A DNA stretch of 38,679 nt. Origin: Candidatus Thorarchaeota archaeon (GTDB taxonomy: Archaea; Asgardarchaeota; Thorarchaeia; Thorarchaeales; Thorarchaeaceae). Position numbers and translations under genes: made by a program. This document shows positions 1-7,608 of this stretch, piece by piece; the first letter of the stretch is position 1; each line of letters begins with the position of its first letter. The stretch is from the NCBI GenBank assembly GCA_018335335.1, contig JAGXKG010000015.1, positions 1 through 38,679 of the forward strand, given 5' to 3'. Below the pieces are notes generated by a model, which saw nothing but the letters and a program-made list of their open reading frames with translations, made no database searches and was not told the origin of the DNA.

Positions 1-485
1 GGAATGACTTCTTCCTCTTCCTCTTCCTCTTCGGCCTTGGCCTCTTCGGTTTCTCCCACAGTTTCTTCTTCAATTCGAAGAGGAGTGGGTTCAACCGCAG
101 CGGGAGTTTCTTCAATACTGGCAGCAATAGCTTCTTCCATAGCCGCCATCTCCTCGCTTTCAACATTAGGCAAGAAGTCAAGTTCCTCTTCGCCTTCTTC
201 TTTCAGTGCTAAGAAATCGCCACTTATACGCTGAGCAATTGCACGCTGTGCAGCTTTGCCAGCATCAGTAAATGGAACATAGGCTCCACCTGCAAACTTA
301 AGACCGCATTTTCGGCATTCCCAAAGCCCAGCTGCTTTCCTCTTCAATGCACGAGTAGCACAGGATGGGCAACGATGAGGTTTTGCTCTTTTGGCCTCTA
401 TTTCATAAACTGTTCTCCGAAGTCTTGCACCATATCGTGCGCCGAGTCTACCAGTCGAACCGACTTTCTTTGTGCGTCTTGCCAT
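1..485 (-). CDS. rpl37ae: Large ribosomal subunit protein eL43 (L37Ae) with long acidic C-terminal extension, 3' end outside window
   Basis: A structural zinc-ribbon protein of the archaeal and eukaryotic large ribosomal subunit. Translation from the ATG at 485 gives MARRTKKVGSTGRLGARYG, the typical eL43 start, followed by a CPSC...CRKC zinc ribbon and the family's closing segment around GGAYVPFT. Archaeal eL43 normally ends soon after this, near 90 residues. Here the frame stays open for roughly 70 more residues of Glu/Ala-rich, low-complexity sequence to the window edge, with no stop seen. It lies downstream of rrp42 on the same strand, the usual archaeal order, with about 165 bp between them. 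The core identification is secure. Whether the tail is a simple acidic extension or leads into a fused domain cannot be seen here. Confidence 0.9.
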   Translation of the reverse strand, partial: MARRTKKVGSTGRLGARYGARLRRTVYEIEAKRAKPHRCPSCATRALKRKAAGLWECRKCGLKFAGGAYVPFTDAGKAAQRAIAQRISGDFLALKEEGEEELDFLPNVESEEMAAMEEAIAASIEETPAAVEPTPLRIEEETVGETEEAKAEEEEEEEEVI

Positions 486-567
486 TCTCAGTGGTCTCCC
501 ATGTATCAACTATGACTCCAATGCATAATATTCACTGGGGGCGAGTGGAGTCTGTTTTTCGCCCCTT

Positions 568-608
568 TTCTCCACTTATTAGCCTATCGATAGGTTAACT
601 GTGGAGAA
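568..608. repeat. Nested inverted repeat between rrp42 and rpl37ae
   Basis: Outer arms TTCTCCAC (568-575) and GTGGAGAA (601-608) are perfect inverse complements. They enclose the 12-bp palindrome CCTATCGATAGG (583-594), centred almost exactly between them. The element sits in the approximately 165-bp gap between the rrp42 stop and the eL43 start. It could be an RNA hairpin (processing site, attenuator or terminator) or a protein operator. No clear U-tract follows on the minus strand, which argues against a simple intrinsic terminator. Confidence 0.6.
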
Positions 609-650
609 GGAGCCGCCTGTTATGAGACAGCACGACTCATCCCAATTGGT

Positions 651-1478
651 CTATTCAACTTCTTCAAGGGCTGCGTCCAATATATCGCGCAGATCCTCAA
701 CCCGATCCAAAGCCATACCCATAGCGCGATCAACCTGATCCAGCGTAATGGGACCAATACCACCGCCCTTCTGTATGGCTGCGAAATGATCGTCATTGTC
801 AATCGCCATGGTGAGTCGTGAATCCTGTACGAATTCTTCTTTGAGTGTGGGATCTAAGACCATGTGTGGGCCAATATTTGATACGGTCAGCTCAAGAGCC
901 ATGTTCTTCAGTGGTAATTTCTTCTTCTTGCCAGTTTTGACGGCTTTTCCGTCCTCCCACGCATACTCTTCATACTCTGCTCTCTTCAAAGCAGCATTCA
1001 CTGCAAGAGATGACGAATCAAAGAGATTGCCATCATATTCCAGCGGGTATACATCACAAAAGACCATGTATACCTTCTTGCCAGGCTCAATACAGAGCTC
1101 AGACGCGTCAACAGTTTCGCTTTCACGAACTCCTCGATCAACAACGCGTGCTAGTTCAATGGCATCTTCGCGCGGAGGGCCAGGCTCGAACATGGGAGAA
1201 GCTACGGGGGTCATCTCAGCAGTAACGATTGTCACACCATCAGTGGGCCTATCTGGATAGGGCTCACCGAGTATTACCTTCACACCAGCAATCACCGTAG
1301 TGTTGCCCATACGAACAATAGCTGAACCTTCCGCCTTCTCGGCTACTGGATCAAGTTCGATTTCGATTGGGCGGTACTCGTCGAATTCCCGTCCATCTAC
1401 TCGCTTGCCATTGTCCAATAATTTCGATATATGACCGCGGTCTATTTGGCTAATTATTTCGTTGCTAAAATCTCCCAT
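651..1478 (-). CDS. rrp42: Archaeal exosome subunit Rrp42
   Basis: The non-catalytic RNase PH-fold subunit, which pairs with Rrp41 to build the hexameric ring of the archaeal RNA exosome (3'-5' RNA degradation and tailing). The 275-aa product has the usual family length. It begins MGDFSNEIISQIDRG, followed by the RNase PH signature region around NGKRVDGREFDEYRP and IVRMGNTTVIAGVKV. The gene starts just after the rrp41 stop, with a strong GGAGG ribosome binding site at about 1486-1490 inside the end of rrp41, so the two are translationally linked. The order rrp4-rrp41-rrp42 is the classical archaeal exosome operon. Identification is secure. Confidence 0.95.
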   Translation of the reverse strand: MGDFSNEIISQIDRGHISKLLDNGKRVDGREFDEYRPIEIELDPVAEKAEGSAIVRMGNTTVIAGVKVILGEPYPDRPTDGVTIVTAEMTPVASPMFEPGPPREDAIELARVVDRGVRESETVDASELCIEPGKKVYMVFCDVYPLEYDGNLFDSSSLAVNAALKRAEYEEYAWEDGKAVKTGKKKKLPLKNMALELTVSNIGPHMVLDPTLKEEFVQDSRLTMAIDNDDHFAAIQKGGGIGPITLDQVDRAMGMALDRVEDLRDILDAALEEVE

Positions 1479-1480
1479 TT

Positions 1481-2287
1481 CTAGTCCTCCCCTGGAATTG
1501 CTGCTTCCCCGAGGTCATCCTCGAGGTCATCCTCATATTCATCATCATCGTCGCCAGGTTCTCTAACGTATGCGCGCTTTATCGCATCTTTCTGACGTTC
1601 ATGGAGTACCTTACAGGCGTTTATACCCATACGCATCGCTTCCAACAATTCTTCGCGGGTAAAGGACCCATCTTGTTGGAGAAGAGTAATCGATTCTGTA
1701 TGCGGAATGATAGCCATTGGAACATCTCCACCGCCATACTTGTCCTCCATATCACCCAAGTCAACTAGCAAAGTACCATCAGCCTTACCAACGGCTATTG
1801 ATGGAACCAAGCTTCTCATTGGAACTCCTGCGTCAGCCAATGCCAATGATGCAGCATTGATTGAAGCACATCGAGTACCGCCATCGGCCTGGAGCACATA
1901 GATATAGACGTCTATAACAGCTTCAGGAAACTCCTCTAGGAACAGTGCTGGCTCCAGCGCATTCCGAATAACCATGGAAATTTCTCGCTCTCTTCTAGAA
2001 GGAGCTGGTCGTTTCCGATCAGGTACTGAAAAGGTAGTCATCCGGTAGTTGCATCGAAGGTATGCCCTGTCTGGGAGGGCAAGATGTCGTGGATGCAATT
2101 CACGGGGTCCATAAATAGCTGCTACAATGTACGTGTTACCTTGCTTTATTGATGCTGAACCGTCAGCGTTGCGAATTACATCGCCCACTTTCAGTTCTAG
2201 TGGTCTCATTTCATCTGGACGTCTACCGTCGAGACGGAGACCTTCCGGGTTAATAAGATAGTCCGGTTTTTCTTCTCCGGGGCTCAT
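1481..2287 (-). CDS. rrp41: Archaeal exosome catalytic subunit Rrp41
   Basis: The phosphorolytic active subunit of the archaeal exosome. The 268-aa product has the RNase PH fold with GLRLDGRRPDEMRPLEL near the start, the phosphate/RNA-binding arginines in SRRERE (97-102), DGGTRCASINAA (135-146), and the aspartates D182 and D188 in GDMEDKYGGGDVP where the archaeal catalytic pair lies. After the conserved fold, residues about 245-268 form an Asp/Glu-rich tail. The start ATG overlaps the rrp4 stop in an ATGA arrangement, so translation is coupled. It forms the ring with Rrp42, and Rrp4 caps it. Confidence 0.95.
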   Translation of the reverse strand: MSPGEEKPDYLINPEGLRLDGRRPDEMRPLELKVGDVIRNADGSASIKQGNTYIVAAIYGPRELHPRHLALPDRAYLRCNYRMTTFSVPDRKRPAPSRREREISMVIRNALEPALFLEEFPEAVIDVYIYVLQADGGTRCASINAASLALADAGVPMRSLVPSIAVGKADGTLLVDLGDMEDKYGGGDVPMAIIPHTESITLLQQDGSFTREELLEAMRMGINACKVLHERQKDAIKRAYVREPGDDDDEYEDDLEDDLGEAAIPGED

Positions 2288-3069
2288 TCTTCATTCACTT
2301 CCTCCATTTCTTCTTCATCTTCGACCTCTTCGCCATCTTCGAGCGCTGAGGTTTCTTCTGTTTCTTCATTTTCATCATTCTCATGCAGCTTCGCTAGTTC
2401 TTCATCAATCATCTGAGCGACTCTATCTGTCAGATTCTTGGTGTGAGATTGCTCAGCAACCATCTTGAAAGCTTTCTTAGCGATCTGCAATGAATCGAGG
2501 TCTCCACCTCGTATCCAAATCCGGCCATTCTGTCCAACCATAGCTTGGATGTCGAGTTTGTCCTTTATCATGTTAATCATAGAACCTTTACGTCCAATGA
2601 CGCGTGGAATTTTTGCAGGGCTTACCTCGACAATTGTTCCACCCTTGAGTTTCCTCAGCCCTCTACCTTTCATTGATAGGTAAGGACCGGTTGTTCGATC
2701 ATAGGTTGCAACTTCTGCAGCAATGACATCTCCTACATCATAGTACTTGGAGATATCATCGTCGTAAGGTTTCCTCAGTGCGTTATTAGCATGCAGCGAG
2801 GCACCATAAGGACCTCCTATGTCTACTTTCCAATTGTTACCAGCAACAAAAGTAATAGTACCGATAACTCTGTCGCCCTCTCTTGGAATATACACGCCGT
2901 GAAGAGGGACGACTCGTACTGTGTTCCCACGCAGCTCTGCCAGTCCGACAAGAGCCGAGAATACTTCATCGTCTGCTGACACGTAGGTGCCAAAAGACGA
3001 CCTGTATCTTCCCTCGGCTAGAAGCTGCCCAGGCACAACTATTTCGCGATTCTCGAAAAACGTTGCCAT
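2284..3069 (-). CDS. rrp4: Exosome RNA-binding cap subunit Rrp4
   Basis: The S1/KH RNA-binding cap of the exosome ring, which guides substrate RNA to Rrp41. The 261-aa product has an N-terminal domain (about 1-60), an S1 domain (about 65-140, with GDRVIGTI and TGPYLSMKGRG) and a KH domain (about 150-205) with the GRKG loop at 159-162 in IPRVIGRKGSM. Residues 229-261 are an almost uninterrupted Glu/Asp tail longer than usual for the family. The start ATG at 3069 gives MATFFENREIVVPGQLL, the normal Rrp4 beginning. It is 77 bp downstream of the SBDS gene and overlaps rrp41 by 4 bp. Confidence 0.95.
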   Translation of the reverse strand: MATFFENREIVVPGQLLAEGRYRSSFGTYVSADDEVFSALVGLAELRGNTVRVVPLHGVYIPREGDRVIGTITFVAGNNWKVDIGGPYGASLHANNALRKPYDDDISKYYDVGDVIAAEVATYDRTTGPYLSMKGRGLRKLKGGTIVEVSPAKIPRVIGRKGSMINMIKDKLDIQAMVGQNGRIWIRGGDLDSLQIAKKAFKMVAEQSHTKNLTDRVAQMIDEELAKLHENDENEETEETSALEDGEEVEDEEEMEEVNEE

Positions 3070-3146
3070 AATCTATTTCCTCAATTCAATTTGCTTCAGT
3101 TCATTCATGTGATTAGTATTGTAAGAGTGATACAATGATACAAGAC

Positions 3147-3863
3147 CTATCTGACTAGTTCTATTCTGACCTGCCCCTTCGAGAGCTTATTCAACTCATC
3201 GTATAGTTCCTGTCTCTGGGAGGCAGGAATTTCAACAATGCCATTCCAAGATCCATCACGATCCCAAGACTCCTCTGTGATGACACCGGTATTTGCAACA
3301 ACATTGTAACCTTTTCCGGCATACGCCGCTGGAATCATGATTCGAAGCTTAACGCTTTCAAAGGAGATTGGGATAATAACACGCAATGCTTTGACTATCC
3401 GAGGTACTTGTTCTTCAACCCGGATAAATGGATCCACGTTTACTTTTGCTTCTTCCATTGCTTGTCGTATTCGATCAGGAGGGTGGGGGTGACCTGTCTT
3501 GGGATTCATTGCTTTTTTGGATATGTTCTCAATGATTTTCTCAGTTTTCTCTTCCTTGAGCTGTTTTCGTTGTTCATGTGTAAGCTTGAACTTGCCACGT
3601 TTGATTATCTCTGGCGCTATTTCGAAGACATCACTACTGCCAAAGAAATCCTCTGCCAAGTCCTCAGAAGCGTGTTCTCCGCGCCGAGCATCTTCATAGA
3701 GGTCATATGATTTCAGCACGGATTCGAGTGGGATATCTTCACCACGTCTGAATTTGAATGCCAAATCAGGATCTACGAAGATTTCGAAGTTGAGATGACC
3801 TCTCTTCAATCCAACAACTACTGCATCAAGGTCTAACCATTCTTCACCTGACTTTCGCTGCAA
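3147..3863 (-). CDS. sbds: SBDS/Sdo1 ribosome maturation protein
   Basis: A homologue of the Shwachman-Bodian-Diamond syndrome protein, which in eukaryotes helps EFL1 release the anti-association factor (eIF6) from 60S subunits. The archaeal versions are ribosome-associated. The 238-aa product has the N-terminal SBDS fold (VVVGLKRGHLNFEIFVDPD), the central helical domain (LTHEQRKQLKEEK, HPHPPDRI) and the ferredoxin-like C-terminal domain. The apparent start is TTG at 3863, with AGGAG about 9 nt upstream. The only nearby upstream ATG is out of frame. It sits between psmA and rrp4, its standard archaeal location. Confidence 0.93.
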   Translation of the reverse strand: MQRKSGEEWLDLDAVVVGLKRGHLNFEIFVDPDLAFKFRRGEDIPLESVLKSYDLYEDARRGEHASEDLAEDFFGSSDVFEIAPEIIKRGKFKLTHEQRKQLKEEKTEKIIENISKKAMNPKTGHPHPPDRIRQAMEEAKVNVDPFIRVEEQVPRIVKALRVIIPISFESVKLRIMIPAAYAGKGYNVVANTGVITEESWDRDGSWNGIVEIPASQRQELYDELNKLSKGQVRIELVR

Positions 3864-3885
3864 TGTCCCATACTCCTCTTAGTAA

Positions 3886-4617
3886 TCATTTATCTGCTTC
3901 TGGATTCTGCTTCAGTAGCTTGGTAATTTCATCCGTTGATAGTTTCCTAAACTTGCTGGTACTTATTGTAACATGAGCGATTTCAAGGTTATCAACAGTC
4001 AAATCAGATTGAGTAGCAGCTTTCAAAGCATTGAGTGCTAGATTCGTTGATTTTGTAATACTCAATTTCTCGTCATAATGCTCCTTCAAATACTCACCAG
4101 CTTCTGTATTGCCTCTGCCAATGACAGCAGCAAAAAAGCCCCAGTAGGTTCCCACAGGATCGGTGACAAAGAGTTGGGGGCTCCCATTGTCATCAACAGA
4201 GCCGATTATCATCGCAACGCCATAGGGTCTGGCACCACCACCTTGAGTGAATTGTGCCTTCAAATCGCAAATGTGATCAGCAAGAGCTTCTGCAGGTATT
4301 GATTCTTCATAGGTTAACCAATACGATTGTGCTTTGACTCTGGCCTCTTGTATCAATGCTCGTGCATCGGCCATGAAACCAGAAGTTGCAACACCTATGT
4401 GTTCATCAATCTCGGAGATCTTCTCGACGCTATCGGGTTCCTGTAATGGCATGACTTTTTTCTCAGCCAACAGAACCACTCCGTCCTCACAACGTATGCC
4501 AATAGATGTGGCACCTTGTTCGACAGCCTTCTTCGCATATTCAGCAGCGAAAATACGACCTTCCGGGCTAAATATGCTAGTAGACCTATCATATCCCTTG
4601 CGGGACATTCCAAACAT
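3886..4617 (-). CDS. psmA: 20S proteasome alpha subunit
   Basis: Forms the outer, gate-bearing heptameric rings of the archaeal 20S proteasome. The product begins MFGMSRKGYDRSTSIFSPEG, the alpha-subunit H0/gate signature, followed by GRIFAAEYAKKAVEQG. I chose the ATG at 4617 (243 aa) over the TTG at 4632. GGAGG lies about 8 nt upstream of this ATG, and its N terminus matches family length. It is the first gene of the psmA-SBDS-rrp4-rrp41-rrp42-eL43 block. The roughly 200 bp upstream hold the likely promoter. Confidence 0.95.
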   Translation of the reverse strand: MFGMSRKGYDRSTSIFSPEGRIFAAEYAKKAVEQGATSIGIRCEDGVVLLAEKKVMPLQEPDSVEKISEIDEHIGVATSGFMADARALIQEARVKAQSYWLTYEESIPAEALADHICDLKAQFTQGGGARPYGVAMIIGSVDDNGSPQLFVTDPVGTYWGFFAAVIGRGNTEAGEYLKEHYDEKLSITKSTNLALNALKAATQSDLTVDNLEIAHVTISTSKFRKLSTDEITKLLKQNPEADK

Positions 4618-4784
4618 CAAGTATTCCTCCAAGTATGCCTAATCGCAATTTGCCAGAAATGGGAATCTCAGAACTACACATTACCTGACAGTTCTACATA
4701 GCTGGCTGTAGTCATCTTCAATAATGCCAGCTACTAGCAATTCCGCCATTAGGTCTGTTCAAATTGGCTTACGCTGAAGTAGCC

Positions 4785-4791
4785 ACATAAA
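4785..4791 (-). promoter_or_regulatory. Weak candidate TATA box for the psmA-exosome block
   Basis: On the minus strand this reads GGTTTATGTGG, a TATA-like stretch in the 205-bp gap between psmA and the 4-TM protein gene. It would imply a leader of well over 100 nt before the psmA ATG, so the assignment is weak. I see no RNA gene or other ORF in this gap. Confidence 0.2.
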
Positions 4792-4822
4792 CCTTCTGGT
4801 CTTGCCGATTGAACAACAGTCT

Positions 4823-5218
4823 CTATTCTTGAAGCAGATAAAGATACACAACAAACCCGAGACATAACACGAAAGTCGCTGCTGCGACATATACCTCGAA
4901 GAGAAAGTAGGCAATGAGCGCTACTAGGATTAGCGGTCCTACTATTTCAAGCCAACTTGCACGGATTTTGGTTATGAACAATCGAAGATTTACGAGCGTG
5001 ATAGTCAGGAAAACATAGAAGCCAAAAGACAAGAAAATCTCAATAACAATCACCAGATAGGGATTAACGTCGTTCAACGTTCCGACTAAAGTATTATCAA
5101 CGACATCTGGAGATGACCATGCCCAGAAAAGAAGTCCAAGACTGATGAAGATAATAGCAAGGACAACGGTAATTGCTGTAGAGCGAATCATCTTACTACG
5201 ATCGATTTCCTGGCTCAC
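4823..5218 (-). CDS. Small four-helix membrane protein of unknown function
   Basis: A 131-aa product starting at GTG (5218). It has a short charged N terminus (MSQEIDRSKMIRS) and four clear hydrophobic segments at about 12-34, 50-75, 88-107 and 109-128, so it is an integral membrane protein with almost no soluble part. I recognise no family signature. It lies on the same strand between the metal ABC transporter permease gene (115 bp upstream) and psmA, and could belong to either unit. No strong Shine-Dalgarno sequence is visible before the GTG. Confidence 0.6.
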   Translation of the reverse strand: MSQEIDRSKMIRSTAITVVLAIIFISLGLLFWAWSSPDVVDNTLVGTLNDVNPYLVIVIEIFLSFGFYVFLTITLVNLRLFITKIRASWLEIVGPLILVALIAYFLFEVYVAAATFVLCLGFVVYLYLLQE

Positions 5219-5333
5219 TGTTCTTCACACCGGCTTGAATTCGATTGGATTAGATTGTCCACTTAAACGTTCCGTCAAGGTCACGATTGTATTCCTGGAA
5301 AGCTTCGTTATTGGTCACCGGAATCCGTAGTAC

Positions 5334-6242
5334 CTATTGTTCTGAAGTCCTGGCACGGGACGGAGCACGAGATTGATCTATCCTCTTCTCGATTCGTGCT
5401 CGATCACGAAGCTTCTTGATTTGGACCGCAACAAGGTAAGACAGGGCTGCTAGAATGCCAGCAATTGCACTTGGAGAAGTTCTGAAGGTGAATGAAGCCG
5501 CAATCCCGATGAGTTGAGAGAGCAAGGCAATTCCAAAAACTGCAATCATCACAGCCCGCACAGAATTGAAAACTTCATTTGATGCAGCAGCTGGCGCAAC
5601 TACAATAGCATAGACGAGGATGGCTCCAACGGCCTTTGTTGCAAGTGAAATGGCCAGCGCCGCCGTAATCAACATGAGATAGTGGTATGCCTTGGTATTG
5701 AGCCCGTGAGCGGTTGATCCTTCCATATCAACACTGACATACACGAACTCTTGGCGAAATAGCGCTGTAAGAAAAACAAGAACTACAGTAGTTGCTCCGA
5801 GCAGGATTATGTCAAGATTATCAAGTAGAAGGATATCACCGGTCAAATAACCCCAAATCTGGGGAACCTTTGTTGGCGGGATATAGTACATCAGAAAGAC
5901 AGCGAGACTCATTGATAACGCAAATGAAACACCTACCGCAACTTCCATTTTCTGTGCAATGCCTGATTCACCAGCATATCCCGTTACGATGGCTACAAAA
6001 ATGCTGAACATGAGTGCTCCCAGAATAGGATCAAACCACGGAACAAGCCCAGACTCCTGTAGGAATAATCCAAGGGCAGCACCACCAAGTGCCGCATGAG
6101 CCACACCCGCAGTCATGAATGACAAGCCTCGGAAAACCAGAAAGGTACCAGATGAAGATGCTAGCACGGCTATGAGAAAGGCACCAATCAATGCACGCTG
6201 CAAAAAGGGACTCTGTAAGATGGTCTGAAAAAGATTAAGCAT
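5334..6242 (-). CDS. ABC-type metal transporter permease (ZnuB/TroC family)
   Basis: The membrane channel of a cluster-9 divalent-metal importer (Zn/Mn/Fe/Ni type). The product from the ATG at 6242 has about 302 aa with eight or nine hydrophobic helices. It shows the ZnuB-type segments FRGLSFMTAGVAHAALGGAA (substrate-gate and ATPase-coupling region) and AILVYAIVVAPAAAS. The C terminus is an Arg/Lys-rich cytoplasmic tail. A TTG three codons earlier is a less likely start. The 5' end overlaps the ATPase gene by 8 bp, so the two are co-translated. With the neighbouring NikR-type regulator, nickel is a reasonable substrate, although sequence alone cannot separate Ni, Zn and Mn. Confidence 0.88.
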   Translation of the reverse strand: MLNLFQTILQSPFLQRALIGAFLIAVLASSSGTFLVFRGLSFMTAGVAHAALGGAALGLFLQESGLVPWFDPILGALMFSIFVAIVTGYAGESGIAQKMEVAVGVSFALSMSLAVFLMYYIPPTKVPQIWGYLTGDILLLDNLDIILLGATTVVLVFLTALFRQEFVYVSVDMEGSTAHGLNTKAYHYLMLITAALAISLATKAVGAILVYAIVVAPAAASNEVFNSVRAVMIAVFGIALLSQLIGIAASFTFRTSPSAIAGILAALSYLVAVQIKKLRDRARIEKRIDQSRAPSRARTSEQ

Positions 6243-7026
6243 GTCTATCAAGCCCCGAATCTTTTGTTACACAATATCTATGACCTGAGTGTTCAACGAT
6301 TCTTGCTGAGGGACCATATACTTCCTTGATGAGCTCTGGGTCCATTATACTACATGGCTCTCCTACACCGACTACTGTGTTCTTGAGAAGAAGAACATCG
6401 TCTACCATTGTATGAATCGGATTAAGATCGTGTGTCACCATTAGCACACTAACATCGTGTTCTCTATGGTACTGATCCAGTGCGTCAACAATCATGTCCT
6501 GGCTAGCTATGTCAGTCCCGGCCAAGGGTTCGTCCAGCATTAGAACAGGACCCTCACTGGCAAGTGCTCGAGCAACCAGTACCCGTTGCCGCTGACCACC
6601 GGATAGTTCGGGAAATGGCTGATTCCAGAGGTGATCCATATTCACCTGTTCCAAGGCTTCATGTGCCCGTTCCTTGTCCTTACTTGAGGCAAATCGCGGA
6701 GGGGATTTCTTTAGTAGGCGACCCATCAGCACGATGTCACTAACACGAATTGGTACGTTAAATTCAATACGATCGCGCTGTGGCACATATCGCACGAGTT
6801 TGCGGATTTTGTCTTTATCCTCTACAGAGTCAAATCCGAACATCTCGATTGATCCACGAAACGGTTCTAGCAAACCAAGAATGGTTTTCATCAATGTACT
6901 TTTTCCGGAACCGTTTGGCCCGATTATGGCAGTGAACGATGGTGCGTCGATTCTAAAATCCACATCGTAAAGCGCAAGCTCACCATTAGGGTATTTCACG
7001 GCTAGATTCTCTGCATGTAACAACAT
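6235..7026 (-). CDS. ABC-type metal transporter ATP-binding protein (ZnuC/TroB family)
   Basis: The ATPase that powers the adjacent permease. The 263-aa product has Walker A GPNGSGKST (36-44), a Q-loop in VRYVPQRD, the signature LSGGQRQRV, Walker B VLMLDEP with the following D-loop, and the H-loop in VMVTHD. All catalytic motifs are intact. The spacing and the PQRD Q-loop fit the zinc/manganese transporter branch. The start ATG at 7026 follows the nikR stop by 27 bp, so nikR, the ATPase and the permease form one unit, probably controlled by NikR itself. Confidence 0.92.
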   Translation of the reverse strand: MLLHAENLAVKYPNGELALYDVDFRIDAPSFTAIIGPNGSGKSTLMKTILGLLEPFRGSIEMFGFDSVEDKDKIRKLVRYVPQRDRIEFNVPIRVSDIVLMGRLLKKSPPRFASSKDKERAHEALEQVNMDHLWNQPFPELSGGQRQRVLVARALASEGPVLMLDEPLAGTDIASQDMIVDALDQYHREHDVSVLMVTHDLNPIHTMVDDVLLLKNTVVGVGEPCSIMDPELIKEVYGPSARIVEHSGHRYCVTKDSGLDRHA

Positions 7027-7053
7027 ATTGGAGAGTTCTTGCTGTGTCAGAAT

Positions 7054-7446
7054 CTATCGCCCCACAATGTTAATTTGTACCCGGGCAACCCGATTCTGCG
7101 AACGGATTTTCTTGATGAATTCTCTAGCTTCCTCGACATCACCCTGGAGGACCATAACTTCGACGCATTCGCCACGATTGGAGTGAGAATGCATCATAGA
7201 GCTTATTATGTGGCTATGCTCGTGCTGCACACGACTGCATTGGTTGTCCTTCCCTCGGGAAGAATACACGGTAGTTAGAACAATAGTAACTTCACCTTCT
7301 TCCTGTTCAAGATTCTCGTGCTCCGACATGAGGGATTGGATAGCATGTCGTATCGCCTCTGAGCGATTAGAGAATCCACCCCGCTTCTGAAGGTCTTCAA
7401 GAACATGGAGATGTGATTCTGGCATTGATACTGCTACGATTGGCAT
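7054..7446 (-). CDS. nikR: Nickel-responsive transcriptional regulator, NikR family
   Basis: A ribbon-helix-helix repressor with a C-terminal ACT-like nickel-sensing domain. The 130-aa product starts VAVSMPESHLHVLEDL and carries GGFSNRSEAIRHAI, the CopG-type DNA-binding fold. The sensor domain has H75, H86, H88 and C94, one residue off E. coli NikR H76/H87/H89/C95, so the complete high-affinity Ni(II) site is present. Two more histidines (H77, H79) make the loop richer still. The ATG at 7446 has AGGTGA just upstream. Being first in an operon with metal ABC genes and divergent from the binding-protein gene, it most likely represses both sides when nickel is sufficient. Confidence 0.9.
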   Translation of the reverse strand: MPIVAVSMPESHLHVLEDLQKRGGFSNRSEAIRHAIQSLMSEHENLEQEEGEVTIVLTTVYSSRGKDNQCSRVQHEHSHIISSMMHSHSNRGECVEVMVLQGDVEEAREFIKKIRSQNRVARVQINIVGR

Positions 7447-7463
7447 ATAGTCACCTCGATAGG

Positions 7464-7499
7464 TAGAGAGATAGTAGACTGGTTGCTAGTTACTCTCTT
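7464..7499. promoter_or_regulatory. Imperfect inverted repeat, candidate NikR operator
   Basis: Inverted arms TAGAGAGATAGTA and TAGTTACTCTCTT lie in the 162-bp gap between the divergent nikR and binding-protein genes. The outer AGAGAG/CTCTCT parts are perfect and the inner bases imperfect. NikR proteins bind long-spaced palindromes, so a site here would fit autoregulation. This is inferred from position and symmetry only. Confidence 0.3.
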
Positions 7500-7555
7500 C
7501 TACTGATTAATATTCGCATCAAAAACCTTAATAATCTACGCATGTACCAATACAT

Positions 7556-7563
7556 ATTATAAA
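7556..7563 (+). promoter_or_regulatory. TATA box of the metal-binding protein gene
   Basis: The sequence ATTATAAA lies about 50 bp before the ATG at 7609. Transcription starting some 25 bp downstream would give a short leader containing the AAAGGAG ribosome binding site. The opposite strand has an AT-rich AATATTAATC around 7507-7516 that could serve nikR. Confidence 0.55.
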
Positions 7564-7608
7564 ACTCATTACTATTGTTTATTAACTTGAAAAGGAGTAG
7601 ATGGTAAA

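Noticed and set aside
4-234. Serine-rich plus-strand frame
   Set aside because: It is the antisense of the acidic eL43 tail: Glu codons read backwards give Ser/Leu.
796-1260. 154-codon plus-strand frame
   Set aside because: Antisense shadow of rrp42 with no family pattern.
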